Program-made: the position numbers and the translations under genes | DNA from: Paulownia fortunei | Lineage: Eukaryota > Streptophyta > Magnoliopsida > Lamiales > Paulowniaceae | DNA: 64,000 nucleotides | Direction of reading: 5' to 3' | Assembly (NCBI GenBank): GCA_019321725.1 | Contig: CM033120.1 | Coordinates: forward strand, 5,833,694 to 5,897,693 | Shown: piece after piece, positions 23,776 through 35,962 of the stretch | Numbering within the stretch: the stretch's first letter is position 1 | Layout of the letters: every line of letters begins with the position of its first letter | The notes under the pieces: model-generated | The model's input: only the letters and a program-made list of their open reading frames with translations | Told to the model about the DNA's origin: nothing | Database searches by the model: none

Positions 23776-24120
23776 CTATCGCAACAAAAAAATTCTTATT
23801 TTGACAAACAAAGCCTCCAACTAAGAATTTATTATGGGCCATGTTCGGTGTCCTTGTTCCCTGTGTCGAATTCTATGTTGGCCATTGACAAACCTCCATG
23901 TGTACCAGTGCAATACCCAACATACCTCATTTGTGATTATCAAGCAATTAGAAGATATATCAAAGTGCTACAGGATACACACAAAGCTACCATCGTGCCT
24001 CAAGTCTGGGAACTAGTCGTGTACTATCGCAACATAAAAATTCTTATTTTAACAAACAAAGCCTCCAACTAAGAATTTATTATGGGCCATGTTCGGTGTC
24101 CTTGTTCCCTAACAAGCACT
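23776..24120 (-). repeat. Copia-1 5' LTR, part 2, with tandem duplication
   Basis: The LTR resumes after the solo LTR with the duplicated CTATC. Unit 1 of a 248-bp tandem repeat ends at 23862, and unit 2 runs 23863-24110 with about 13 differences by hand count. It ends at GCACT, where the Copia-2 solo LTR is inserted. Confidence 0.88.
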
Positions 24121-26245
24121 TATTGGGTTGGCGCGATTCTCGGAAACGTATATGCAGTGGAATTTAAATATTTTCAAAAATATAAATATATATTACATCA
24201 CATGTAATTAAAATGAATCCCGGAACCCTTTCACGATTATTCAGTTATGTATTTTTCTGATAGTTAAAGTAAGAAAGTTTCAGAAACTTTTACCTTGATT
24301 TGCACTCCGGCTGATGTAGGGATTGAAACGATTCAAATCGTTATCCCTGCATGAAAGTATCTCCATGTTCTTCAATTCAAAACCCCTTTAATTAAAATCT
24401 AATTCACTTATAGGATCCTAAATATTATCCCTCTAACGGTATCCACACCTTGGATGCCACTCGCAATCGAATCATATGGTAGTAGTTTTCGATTCGATAA
24501 TTCTATCCCATAACGATTTTGTTTGGAACAAGAACATACTAGCAATTAGTTTTTTAGGTGTTTAATTTAATTCTTAATTCAACAATTAAATCAAGAATTA
24601 AACTAGATAAAAGGTTGGTGAACTTTTGGAGATTGAAAGGAAATGAGGGACGAATTTTTGGAGATGAAAGAAAACTATTTTTCTTCACAAAAATCTGTAA
24701 TTAAATTCCCATAAAAAACATCCAAGAAGATTGTCAATCAAGACTATCACAAGTTTTTTCCATTTAGGACTCTTCTTTCTTTTTTATCTCCAACTTTTTT
24801 GGTAAGTTTCCTTTTTCCTTATTACCTCTTAGAAATTCAATTTCCAATTCAACTTCTTCTAGGAATTGGATTTCCAATCCAATTTCCTAATGGGCTTCCT
24901 ACAAGCCCACACCTAATGGGTGTAGGCTTAAGTAATCAATTAGGCTATACTTTAATTGATCCAATCAATTAAATTAATTCATTTAATTAATTAGGCTCAT
25001 CTTACTTAATTGATCCAATCAATTAATTAAATATTCCAATTGGGCTCTCTAATCCAATTAGGTCCAATCAATTAATCTTATTAATTAATTGAATTAATTT
25101 CACACTTAAATTAATTTAACCCCCATTAATTAATCACATTAATTAATTTAATCCAACACTTGGATTAATTTCTAGGCTAGAAATGGACTTGTCCAAGTTT
25201 TGTGTGTGACCCCTTAGGTTCACTTTAAACTAGCCGTGGGCTCACAACTCTTATGACTTAGTTGAACAATTAATTGTTCTGATTAATTAATTTAATTAAT
25301 TAATTCTCTTGAAATTAACTCATTAATTCCAAGAACCCACAAGACATGGGGAAGCACCTAACAATGCATCATGACTTCTAGTCTAAGGTAAATGTGCAAA
25401 CCTATTTCAATTATGAATACCATGCAAGTACGGTCCTTCCGTCATCTAATCTCCCGATTGAGCCTAGGGCATGGATGTTGAGTCGAAACCCTATTAACTC
25501 AATAACTATGTTTCCATTTCTAGTAGCTTGACTCGATGATGAATAATTAGAAAACCCCACGTCTAATTTTCATCCAACCTTGGCTAAAGATTTTAGAGTC
25601 AAGTACAGTGGAACACATAGGAGATTCACCTATTCATCTAGATAGGTGATGGATCCTTTGTTGGCCACTCATTAATCTCCATACATGAAGATGTTACACC
25701 CAATATAAATCCCTTATGATTGTCATGCAATCGGGAAATACATCAAAGTATAACGTGTCATGCACAAGGTTACCATGGTGCCTCAAGTCCAAGGACTAAT
25801 TCTTGCACTATTGTAATGAGAAAATTCCCATTCGACAATAGAATATTTCTAATTGGGAATTTTTACGTGGGGTTGTTCAGTGTACTTGTTCCCAACAAGC
25901 ACCCACATACATGCACTAGTGTCTCCACACCAATATCTATGGAATGAGGCATTCTCCTTTCGAGCCTGCATCGTATGCGCAAGTCTCAACGAGATCAATG
26001 ATGTCCTATCTCATTAATCCTTAACTTGGAACGTTTTAAGATCACAGCCTTAGAGGCATATTCCACGATTACCATCATATGTGCAACCATGCCCCATAGC
26101 TATGTGTGATCTAAGGACTTTATCTAATTCTTATGATGAATTTAAGATAAAGATTGCCATTTAAATGATATTAATATAAATAAGAATGATTTGCAAGAGT
26201 ATAAGAACGATCAGAACAATTGACATGCCGGGCACTACTTTAACA
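24121..26245 (-). repeat. Copia-2 solo LTR, 2.1 kb
   Basis: The + strand starts TATTGGGTTGGCGCG and ends GCACTACTTTAACA. It is related to the Copia-1 LTR but clearly diverged, sharing phrases such as TTGTTCCCAACAAGCAC and CTTAGAGGCAT. Flanking bases GCACT (24116-24120) and GTACC (26246-26250) are an imperfect TSD; the uninterrupted homologous site inside this LTR (about 25890) reads GCACC. Removing it rejoins the Copia-1 LTR cleanly. No internal region. Confidence 0.82.
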
Positions 26246-26609
26246 GTACCCACATACATGCACTTACATCTCTATGCCAATGCTAATGGAACGCGACATC
26301 CTTGTCTCATGAGCATGCATCATATGTGCGAGTCTTACTAAGCTATTTGATGTCCCATCTCAAAAAGCTCTCGACTCGAACCTTATTTACGACCAAAGCC
26401 TTAGAGGCATGTTCCATGATCACCATCATATGCGTGACCATACCATTTGGTCTAAGGAATTTATCTAATGTGCAAAAATAAAAGATGCAAGACATAAGAT
26501 AAAAAAAATATTTTTTTTATTAATATGATTCCCAATAAGATTATTTTACAAAAGCAAAAGAGTATAATACACCCAATTCAATTAGGCCGTTGGGCATCCT
26601 ACTCTAAGA
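26246..26609 (-). repeat. Copia-1 5' LTR, part 3 (LTR start)
   Basis: Colinear with 14181-14394, ending GGGCATCCTACTCTAAGA, the complement of the LTR start (TCTTAGAG here, TGTTAGAG in the 3' LTR). It is followed by the right-hand TSD ATATG (26610-26614). Confidence 0.87.
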
Positions 26610-27652
26610 ATATGTGCATATGATTTTAGAAGTGCAAACAAGATAATCATTTTAGAATCGAATGAACGGTTAAGAAATTAGGATAGAATTTATTATCCAT
26701 ATCGTATGGAAATTAAAATAGATTGTAAATAAGTAAATCAATAATGAGAAACACTATATTACAGCTGTATAAGGTGTTTGTAACATCATATTTGAACCAC
26801 CACTTGACACCTCAAGCTTTGCCAACTCTAGCTACCACCTCAATCTTTCTTCATTTTTATCCTTGAACCATGACCAAAAACCATTTTTCTGAGATATTTC
26901 ACCTCCAAAACCTCCATATTAAATTTTAGCAGTTGCTCCCAAGTGATTCCAAGTAAAAAAAAGTGAAGGAAGCAAAGGGAAGTAAGGAGGAGCAAGTAGA
27001 AGTTTAAATTTGGGCATATGTGAGCTTAACTCAAGTTTTTTATTTAAGTTCTTGAATTGTTTGAGGGTTTATGATTTTTAAAGATACTATTATTATTTAT
27101 AATCATGTTAGGATGTTATTTCTGGTCTTATAATTTACAAAAGAGGGATTTTTAGTTGCAAAATCGCAATAGAAATCAATAGGGACAAAAATTATATACT
27201 TGCTAGTTTTTGTTTTTAAAGCTTTATATATGTATAATAACTTGATTAAAACCTGTATATTTCACCATATATATGTTTATATATGGGTTTAGGTGATGTA
27301 TATAACTTTTGAGAGGTTATAAATGGAAATATGGTTTGATATTTAAGCAGACACTCAAAACTGTCATGATAGAACTTATAGTTTTTATGTTGTGACAAGT
27401 GGGATGGTTTTTATGAGGTAAATCAATGATTTTAGGAAATTATAAAATATTATTACATTGCTCTACATGTTAGCTAAGTGTGGTAAAAATTTGGGAGTGA
27501 TTGGATATGCTTAGGGATGTCAAAATTATCATGCAACTAAATTAGATAACATAAAAATATGAAAATATGAATTTATCCCATTTGATAACTTAGCATGTTT
27601 CAACCTAAACATGTTGCTATAGAGTTTTAACAATTAGGTACATGCTATTAGA
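26610..27652 (+). repeat. Tekay-B element E, LTR part 2
   Basis: Continues the LTR begun at 9710 after the copia insertion (TGTGCATATGATTTTAGAAG, cf. 44550-44570), diverged, up to TACATGCTATTAGA. There it joins pol sequence directly. The last roughly 1.2 kb of LTR, PBS, gag, protease and most of RT are missing. Confidence 0.82.
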
Positions 27653-27925
27653 TATTACCGGATATTCATGGAGGTATTCTCCAAGATTGCTACGTTGTTG
27701 ACACAATTAACCCAAAAAGAAGTGACGTTTAGATGGACGGATATGTGTGAGCAAAGTTTCGAGGAGCTGAAAAGAGTTTGACTTCAGCACCTATTCTCTC
27801 AATTCCAACAGGTACTGTAGGATTTGTAATTTACAGTGATGCGTCAAAGAATGGATTAGGATGTGTACTGATGCATAATGGTAAAGTAATTGCATATGTA
27901 TAAGAGTACGAAAAGAATTACCCCA
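27653..27925 (+). pseudogene. Tekay-B element E, RT-RNase H fragment
   Basis: Short pol fragment colinear with 40834-41115 of Tekay-B1: the end of RT (TTACCGGATATTCATGG) and the RNase H start with [14 protein letters not shown]. It contains a frameshift and a TAA. On its left it is fused to LTR sequence with a 2-base overlap (GA). On its right it is interrupted at CCCCA (27921-27925) by a minus-strand Tekay-B LTR. Too short and broken to function. Confidence 0.83.
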
Positions 27926-29934
27926 TGTAACACCCCTATTACTACACAACTATATATATAATATAATTTGACATGATAGAATCTGTGTGCATGCATGGAA
28001 TATTTTTTTTTGTAACACTTTAAGAAAAGATAAATCACTTTTTACATGCACAACCCTGTTTAAAATACTTTATCACATATGTCATGTATATAGCAGGATC
28101 AGTATTTATATAAAAGCACAACACCCACAACGACCATAATATTTACATACTTATTTATAGTAAATTTTTTCAAATGAAATATAGTACCAGTCTAAAAATA
28201 TAATACAATAGACTCAAAATATAACAAGCCAACAAAATAGCCAAGCAGGTCGTCATCCATGTACACACTCCCTCAGACACCTGCAGGAGCTCCAACAGCC
28301 GCCCAACCAGTAAAAGATGCTTCATGTATCGTCATACTCACCTACAATGCATAAACTATATGAGCTAATGCTCAACAAGTAATGATTATGCATGTCAAAG
28401 AATAATCCATAATATCAAGTCATGCATCTCAAAATGCTATACCCACAATGCAATTTTATGCATCAAAATATTTCTCTAAAAATTATTTCTTTCCCTGACC
28501 AGCGCTACTATCCCATACACCGGAAAAGAACTCTGTACACCACCATAATCCAATGACAGATTCACTACTTCATATTTTCTTGCTGCCACATTAATATGCA
28601 TGATGATTTTGACACCCTTAGACATATTCATTCACTCCCCAATTTTTATCACACTTAGATAACATAAAAAATAATGTAATCATGTCATATAATGGCTAAA
28701 ACGCATGGATATAGCTTCCCAAGTTCAGCTCCCTTCACAGCATACTGAAACAGATTGTTCCTACAGTGACAGTTTTGCGCACTTCATGGCATTAATGGTT
28801 TTGGCACCCTTACGTATATTTAATCTCTCCCAAATTTTCACCACACTTATATAACATATACACAGAGACAACAAGGTTATATTCTTGCCAAAACTAATGG
28901 ATTTAGCTCACCTAATTTAGTCTCCTTCACAGCACACTAAAATAGATTTTTGCTACTTTGGCAGTTTGAGTATTTCTCCAATATCATTCTCTATTTCAAT
29001 TTCTAACCGATAAAAATTCATTCCAATACTCTTAATTAATATATAAAAATGTATATGATGATAATTACAGATTTTATTCAACATACCATACACTTTTGAA
29101 GCCTAAAATACAAGAATACAACAAGGTGACAGTTTCTAGCACAAGTATTTTCTATCAAATATTTCCAACCACAAACCCTTTCTTTATGTATCAAAGCCTA
29201 TCTAATAACATCCTAACACATTTATAAATAATATTCAAAACTTAATAAGCCAATGAACCTCAAAATAAATCTGAAAGTCATGCCAAACCTGTAGGTTAAG
29301 CTCACCTTGCACAGTTTTCTACTTGAATTTGGTTATTTCTCCTTCCCTTTGCTTGTTTTGCCTGCTTTTTCGGTTGGAATCACTTAGGACCTATTTAGAG
29401 AGATTTTTCCATGTATTTAGAAGCTTAAATGGTTCAGAAGGAGGTTCAAGTCATGGATGTTATCTTAAGAGTGAAGAATAGGTTGAGGTGCTAGCTTGAT
29501 AAGTCTAAGCACGAGGTGGCACAAGCTTGAGGTGACATGTAATGGTATAATCTAATTTTCTCTCTTATCTTGCAGCCCTAATCTTGTGTGTCTCACATAT
29601 GCTTATTTGGTTGCAACCTATCTTCATCACCATTCATTCCCGTATCTAATTCCCATGTCTGTTCATTAGGTTCTTCACCTAAAAAATCATCAGTTCTTGC
29701 CCGATTGATAAGTTTGTGCACCGATAGTGTTACAAACCTATGAACCTAGTTATATAAGATTTAAATTATAGTATTGTATGTGTAGTTGTCCCAAGTGTTT
29801 GATTTAAATATGCATATAATATTAAAATTTATGATCGAACCGACTCACTTTCTATAAATTTTTCGGTGACACCTTTCAAACTCCTAAGGTTACCACGTGT
29901 AATCTAGTACTATTCACTACAATCATACCTAAAT
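27926..29934 (-). repeat. Tekay-B LTR (D), part 1
   Basis: The + strand starts TGTAACACCCC after CCCCA, the likely left TSD. It is colinear with the solo LTR at 20873, with one internal deletion of roughly 700 bases at about 28556 (equivalent to 21486-22189). It is interrupted at TAAAT (29930-29934) by a Tekay-A solo LTR. Confidence 0.87.
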
Positions 29935-32900
29935 TATAACACCCTTAACCTAACTGCAGAGCCTAAATAAGCTGATACAGTTAAGTCAAGAAATGTTAAT
30001 TTTTCATCAATATTAGAGTTATGATTTTAATAAAAGTTCTCATTTTTAGCTATAAGAGAAAGAACTTGAATCATTTTAAACACACCATATACATTTATCA
30101 AAACTGAGTATATCTGTTTACAAAACCATAACAGAGTGCCTTATTTAAAAACAAAATAGAGTTTTTAAAATAAACTATAAAACAGTTTGAAGCATGGCAT
30201 ATGAACAAATCTCTGTCCGGCCGCTCTAAAGACTCAGTCAACCTCTAAACCTATATATTTCCACCTACATCACATGAATCTAATGAGCTAAAGGCTCAGT
30301 AAGATGAAACTGATGCAATAACGAATAACATATATGCGCATCTCATAAATTATTAAATGCATTATTCTATTTAATAACTTTCATTTATAAATCATTCTTT
30401 AGGGCTCTTGAAGTGTGGTGCCTAAATAATAGTGATCGACTGTGGTTTTCGGAATCTGTTCATAATGATTAACTAATAAGAGAACTAATACGGGGTTTCC
30501 ATACTTGGTCTTTCAACCTCAGATATTAGCTGTGTTCTATCTCATTCATTGTGGCTTTCCTATACTGGTTTTTCAATCTCAAGTATTTGCCACCATTTGT
30601 TGGGTCTGTCGATCCTTCCCGCGTCCCTTATGTACCCGACCATCAATCAAGTACCATACTTTCTTTTTGAAAATTCATTGTATTCTTAATAGTGTCATGC
30701 TTCATAAACCATAAGTTCATCAAACATTACATCATTTGACAAACAATAACAATCATATTAAAACAAGAACAAATATTATATGATTCTTGTGATACAACAA
30801 ATGAAAACTTCAACTTACCTCAAGTCCACTTTGTGGCAAATGAAAAGACCAATCTCTTTGGAAGATAGGATGTGTTAAAGGCCTAACATAATCAAATCAT
30901 GTACCATTTAATATCTTTTTTATAAATCGTTTAGTCTTTTCTAGTTAAAGTTCATACACACTTTTCAATCTTTTGTAAATAATTCCATATCAATTACATA
31001 ACCTTAAAAGCAATGCATACTCCATATTTTACTACTAATTCAAGACATTAAACATTAGGGCAGCCATTAAATAACGTAAACTTGATTCTAACTTAAACTG
31101 ATTCTAACCTTCAATTAAGCAAACTAATTGCTATTGTTCACAATCATTTGTAGGCACCTTCAAACACAATATAAGCATTACAAAATAAATAGAAACAGGT
31201 AAATTAAATAATTTCACAAGACTATCAATTTTACTAAAAATTAGCTTAACTAGCTTGGTTTTGGCTTCAAGTGTAACTTACTTAAGTTTTCAATCATACA
31301 AAAACATACTAAAACATGTAACCATCCAAGATACTACAAATTCATCATAAGAAACTGTAACACCCCTTAACCTAACTGCAGAGCCTAAACAAACTGATAC
31401 AGTTAAGTCAAGAAATGTTAATTTTTCATCTTTACTAGAGTTATGATTTTTAATAAAAGTTCCCATTCTTAGCTATAAGAGAAAGAACTTGAATCATTTT
31501 TAACACACCATATACATATATCAAAACTGAGTACATCTGTTTACAAAATCATAACAGAGCGGCTTATTTAAAAACAAAACAGAGTTTTCAAAATAAACTA
31601 CAAAACATGTCGAAGCATGGCATATGAACAAATCTCTGTCCGGCCGCTCTAGAGACTTAGTCAACCTCTAAACCTGTACATTTCCACCTGCATCACATGA
31701 ATCTAATGAGCTAAAGGCTCAGTAAGGTGAAACTGATGCAATAACAAATAACATATATGCACATCTCATAAATCATTAAATGCAATATTCTATTTAATAA
31801 TTTTCATTCATAAATCATTCTTTAGGGCCCTTGAAGTGTGGTACCTAACTAATAGTGATAGACCATAGTTTTCGGAACCTGTTCATAATGATTGGCCAAT
31901 AAGAGAACTAATACGGGGTTTCCATACTTGGTCTTTCAACCTCAGGTATTAGCCGTATTCTATCTCATTCATTGTGGCTTTCCTATACCGGTTTTTCAAC
32001 CTCAAGTATTTGCCACCATTTGTTGGGTCCGCCGGTCCCTCCCGCGTCCCTCGTCTACCCGACCATCAATCAAGTACCATACTTCCTTTTCAAAAACCTC
32101 ATTATATTCTTAATAGTGTCACGCTTCATAAACCATAAATGCATCAAACATTACATCATGTGACAAACAACAACAATCACATTAAAACATGAACAAACAT
32201 TATATGATTCTTGTGATACACCAAATGAAAGCTTCAACTTACCTCAAGTCCACTTTGTGCTAGGTGAAAAGGCCAATCTCTTTGGAAGATAGGATGTGTT
32301 AAAGGCCTAACATAATCAAATCATGTACCATTTAATATCCTTTTTATAAATCATTTAGTCTATTCTAGTTAAAGTTTATATACACTTTTCAATCTTTTGT
32401 AAAGAATTACATATCAATTACATAACCTTAAAAATAATGCATACTCTATATTTTACTACTAATTCAAAATATTAAACATTAGGGCAGCCATTAAATAACT
32501 AATAATTCAAATATGATTATTAGGGCAGCCCCTAAAACATGAACACAATCCGAATTAAAATGACGTAAACTTGATTCTAACTTAAATTGATTCTAACCTT
32601 CAATTAAGCAAACTAATTGCTATTATTTTCAATCATTCAAAGAAACTTCCAAACACCATATAAGCATTACAAAATCAATAGAAACAAGTAAATTAAACAA
32701 TTTCACAAGACTATCAATTTTGCTAAAAATTAGCTTAACTAGCTTGGTTTTGGCTTCAAGTGTAACTTACTTAAGTTTTCAATCCTACAAAAGCATACTA
32801 AAACATGTAACCATCCAAGATACTACAAATTCATCATAAGAAACATTGAAAAAGAATATACCTTGATTAAGTTGGATTTAAGCTTCAAAATCAACGGTTT

Positions 32901-34459
32901 TCAAGCTTAAAAGGATGGAAACTTGTTCTAGCTTGTGTTCTATGGATTCCTATGGATTGAATTCAACTTTTGTGAGTATGAGAGTGTAGAAATTTGGGAG
33001 AAACTTAGGAGAATAAGGGCTGGTCGTTTTTGAGGTGCTTCCACAAGAAATATGGATGAAAATGATTTCTTTGACCTTTCAAAGAGAGGTAAGTGGAGGG
33101 TGATGATTGGTTGCATCATGCTTGGTGTCTTCTCATGCCAAAAGCCACGTTCATGGGCTAAGGAGATGACAAAAATTGATGCTTTGGTGTTATAATCAAG
33201 TGCAATGCGGTTTAGAATGGTTTTATGCAACCTAGTCAACCAACCAATCAAATTGCACCATTGTGCATACTTTTAGTTCTTAGCCAATGTAACATATTTC
33301 AAGTAAATATTTAGACAATTAATCACTTTAGCATATAACTAGTATGGAGCAATACAAATAATTCATTTCATAGCCATTCAACACATCAATCTTCCTTAAC
33401 CGAGATACCGAGCTTTTCACTGCAAAAAGGCACTTAAGGAATATGTTAAATTAAGAAATGAAAGTTTGATCTCATATTTCATGTACTAATGCATGTTAAA
33501 TCATAACTGAAGCATATAATAACAATTATTCATGTTCGTGCAATCATGCTATTTGTAAACCATAATTCAATAATGCACATTGATTAGATGCAAATTCATG
33601 CAAAATGCTTATTATTGGCTATATAGGAGAGAATTGAGAATTGGGCATTACAGAAACATTGAAAAAGAATATACCTTGATTAAGTTGGAATTAAGCTTCA
33701 AAATCAACGGTTTTCAAACTTAAAAGGGTAGAAACTTGTTCTAGTTTGTGTTCTATGGATTCCTATGGATTGAATTTAATTTTTGTGAGTATGAGAGTGT
33801 AGAAATTTGGGAGAAACTTAGGAGAATAAGTGTTGGTCATTTTTGAGGTGCTTCCACAAGAAATATGGATGAAAATAATTTCTTTGACCTGTCAAAAAGA
33901 GGTAAGTGGAGGGGTATGATTGGTTGCATCATGCTTGGTGTCTTCTCATGCCAAAAGCCACATTTATGGGTTATGGAGATGACAAAAATTGATGCCTTGG
34001 TGTTATAATCAAGTGCAATGCAATTTAGAATGATTCCATACAACCTAGTCAATCAACCAATCAAATTGCACTATTTTGCATACTTTTAGTTCTTAGCCAA
34101 ATATAACATATTTCAAGTAAATATTTAGGAAATTAATCACTTTAGCATATAAATAGTATGGAGCAATACAAATAATTTATTTTATGGCCATTCAACACAT
34201 CAATCTTCCTTAATCGAGATACCGAGTTTTTCACTGCAAAAAGGCACTTAAGGAATATGTTAAATCAATAAACAAATGTTTGATCTCATATTTTATGTAC
34301 TAATGCATGTTAAAGCATAAGTAGAGCATATAATAACAATTATTCAAGTTTGTGCAATCATGCTATTTGTATGCCATAATTCAATAATACATTTTGATTA
34401 GATGCATATTCATGCAAGATGTTTTTTATTGGCAATGTAGGAGAGAATTGAGCATTATA
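29935..34459 (-). repeat. older Tekay-A solo LTR (outer), split by a younger one
   Basis: The + strand starts TATAACACCC (mutated TGTAACACCC) and ends GCATTATA (mutated GCATTACA). Flanks TAAAT (29930-29934) and TAATT (34460-34464) are a TSD with one change. It is diverged from the other Tekay-A LTRs. At GAAAC (31351-31355) it is interrupted by 31356-33652 and resumes at 33653. Its own length is about 2.2 kb. Confidence 0.9.
31356..33652 (-). repeat. young Tekay-A solo LTR (inner), 2297 bp
   Basis: The + strand starts TGTAACACCCC and ends GGGCATTACA, flanked by a perfect 5-bp TSD GAAAC (31351-31355 and 33653-33657). It is nearly identical to the LTRs of Tekay-A1 and A2. It sits inside an older LTR of the same family in the same orientation. 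No internal region. This is the best reference copy of the full LTR in the window. Confidence 0.95.
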
Positions 34460-34628
34460 TAATTTTTTTCTTATCTCAATACAAAATCAATCTCTTAGGT
34501 TAGGGGATTCGATAATCAATATCGTGCGTGAGCTTCAAAATTAAGTTTAATGATTAAGTACGTCGTATAAAATAAATGAATTATATGATGTCATATCATT
34601 GCAAATAGCACGCAATTAACATGTAATG
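34460..34628 (-). repeat. Tekay-B LTR (D), part 2
   Basis: Resumes the minus-strand Tekay-B LTR (cf. 13989-14143) after the Tekay-A solo LTR. It stops at ACATGTAATG, where the Tekay-C LTR begins; TAATG (34624-34628) would be the left TSD of Tekay-C. The last roughly 50 bases of D are not in the window. Confidence 0.83.
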
Positions 34629-35962
34629 TGTCACAACCTCCCAATAATATGTATAAAATATATATATAAAAAACCTGTACAACACAATTTGTGCATCTAT
34701 GCATGTGTATAACCTTTTTTTTTCTACTCAGTTCAACAAAAAATTGATAAAAGTAAAGTGATTTTATATCATGTCACACTGTATATACATATGTAGTTAT
34801 TAAACATTAACCAAGTCTATCAAAACCATCACAAACCCAACAAAGGAGTTTTGAAAGTGATATACAGGATAAAGTCACTAAAATAATACAATAACTGTAA
34901 AATCAAAAACACAGCCCACAAAATTGCCCAACAGGTCGTCATCCAAGTACATTGATCTTTGAAAGCCTGTAGAAGCTCCACTGCCCCAGTAAACCAGAGG
35001 TCTCAAGTCTCACCATGTTCACCTACAATGCATGAGCTACATGAGCTACATGAGCTAACGCTCAATAAGTAATGATCATGCATGACAAGAGTATGACATC
35101 AAATCTCATGCAACTCAACTCTAAGACATGATGCTATAAATGTGTCAAATTGAGTACTCATGAGTCAAAGAGTTTTCATTAAAAATCACTTCATTTATTA
35201 GGCCCTTGGCCCACCTACTATGCACCGGATAGAGCTCTGAACAATATCAATAATCACATAACCATAAACAAATGACTCAGTCCAAGGGCCATCTCCTGGG
35301 AACACCAAAGGTCCACCCCCTGTCTTCCTCTGTGATCCTCCAGAAGTCTTCCCACTGGCAGAGTCAATAAGGACACAGTTAAGTGGTTCACCCTCTCATG
35401 ACCACCACGGACACACCCCCTGTTAACCCCTATGATCCTCCGAGAAGTAACACCCACAGTGTCCTAAAATATCATATAAGAACACCTCACATGCCTCGGT
35501 ACACTAGTAGTAGCCAACCAAAATATTTTATTTCTGAAAGTCATGTCTCAAATCATATCGTGCATGCAAGAACCTCTACTATACTCATATACCGTGCATA
35601 CACATGTAAATGCTCGTGCATGATATGTTCAATAAAAAATGCAAGTCATCTTGCTCTTAACATGTTTCAAGATTCATAAGACTCTCAGTCAAATTTAATA
35701 TCATTAACATATTAGGTATACATGCTTCAAGTCATACTATGTTATTGCATTGTAGTTGCAAATGGATCTTTACTTACCCTACACTTGGTTGGTGGCTTAG
35801 TCTAGATTTGTTTATTGTTCCCCTCCAATCTTAGATGTAAAATAGCCTGTAATATTACCCAACATCAAGCACCATTCCCAATTTGGCAAGTTGAAAGCAT
35901 AAAATATCATACTAAGACCTTAAAAACCAAGTTATCTAGGTTTTACAAACTAGAACCCAATC
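34629..35962 (-). repeat. Tekay-C 3' LTR, partial
   Basis: The + strand starts TGTCACAACCTCCC, a diverged relative of the Tekay-B LTR end, and keeps partial colinearity with it. It has its own GC-richer stretch at about 35277-35460 holding an imperfect duplication (CACCCCCTGT followed by GATCCTCC, twice). It is cut at about 35962, where the strand of the Tekay-B-like sequence flips. It is the probable 3' LTR of the minus-strand pol at 53956-55761. The open frame at 35383-35679 lies in this LTR and is not supported as a gene. Confidence 0.75.

Larger units (their letters stand above)
10121..26609 (-). mobile_element. full-length Copia-1 element with nested insertions
   Basis: Minus-strand Ty1/copia element, 16.5 kb with its nested guests. 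Right to left on + coordinates: 5' LTR (19104-26609), PBS (19091-19102), leader, gag-pol remains (14409-17612), purine tract (14395-14410), 3' LTR (10121-14394). It is flanked by a perfect 5-bp TSD, ATATG, at 10116-10120 and 26610-26614, and the Tekay-B LTR on either side joins up when the element is removed. Stops and deletions make it non-autonomous. Copia order is shown by integrase upstream of RT. The sub-lineage is not certain. Confidence 0.9.

Noticed and set aside
35383..35679. 98-codon frame in the Tekay-C LTR
   Set aside because: Low-complexity composition, inside LTR sequence, no start context or domain.
34629..35962. Reading this block as the inverted start of the Tekay-B1 5' LTR
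   Set aside because: It begins with a proper LTR terminus (TGTCACAACC) at an insertion border and has private sequence, so it belongs to another element (Tekay-C).
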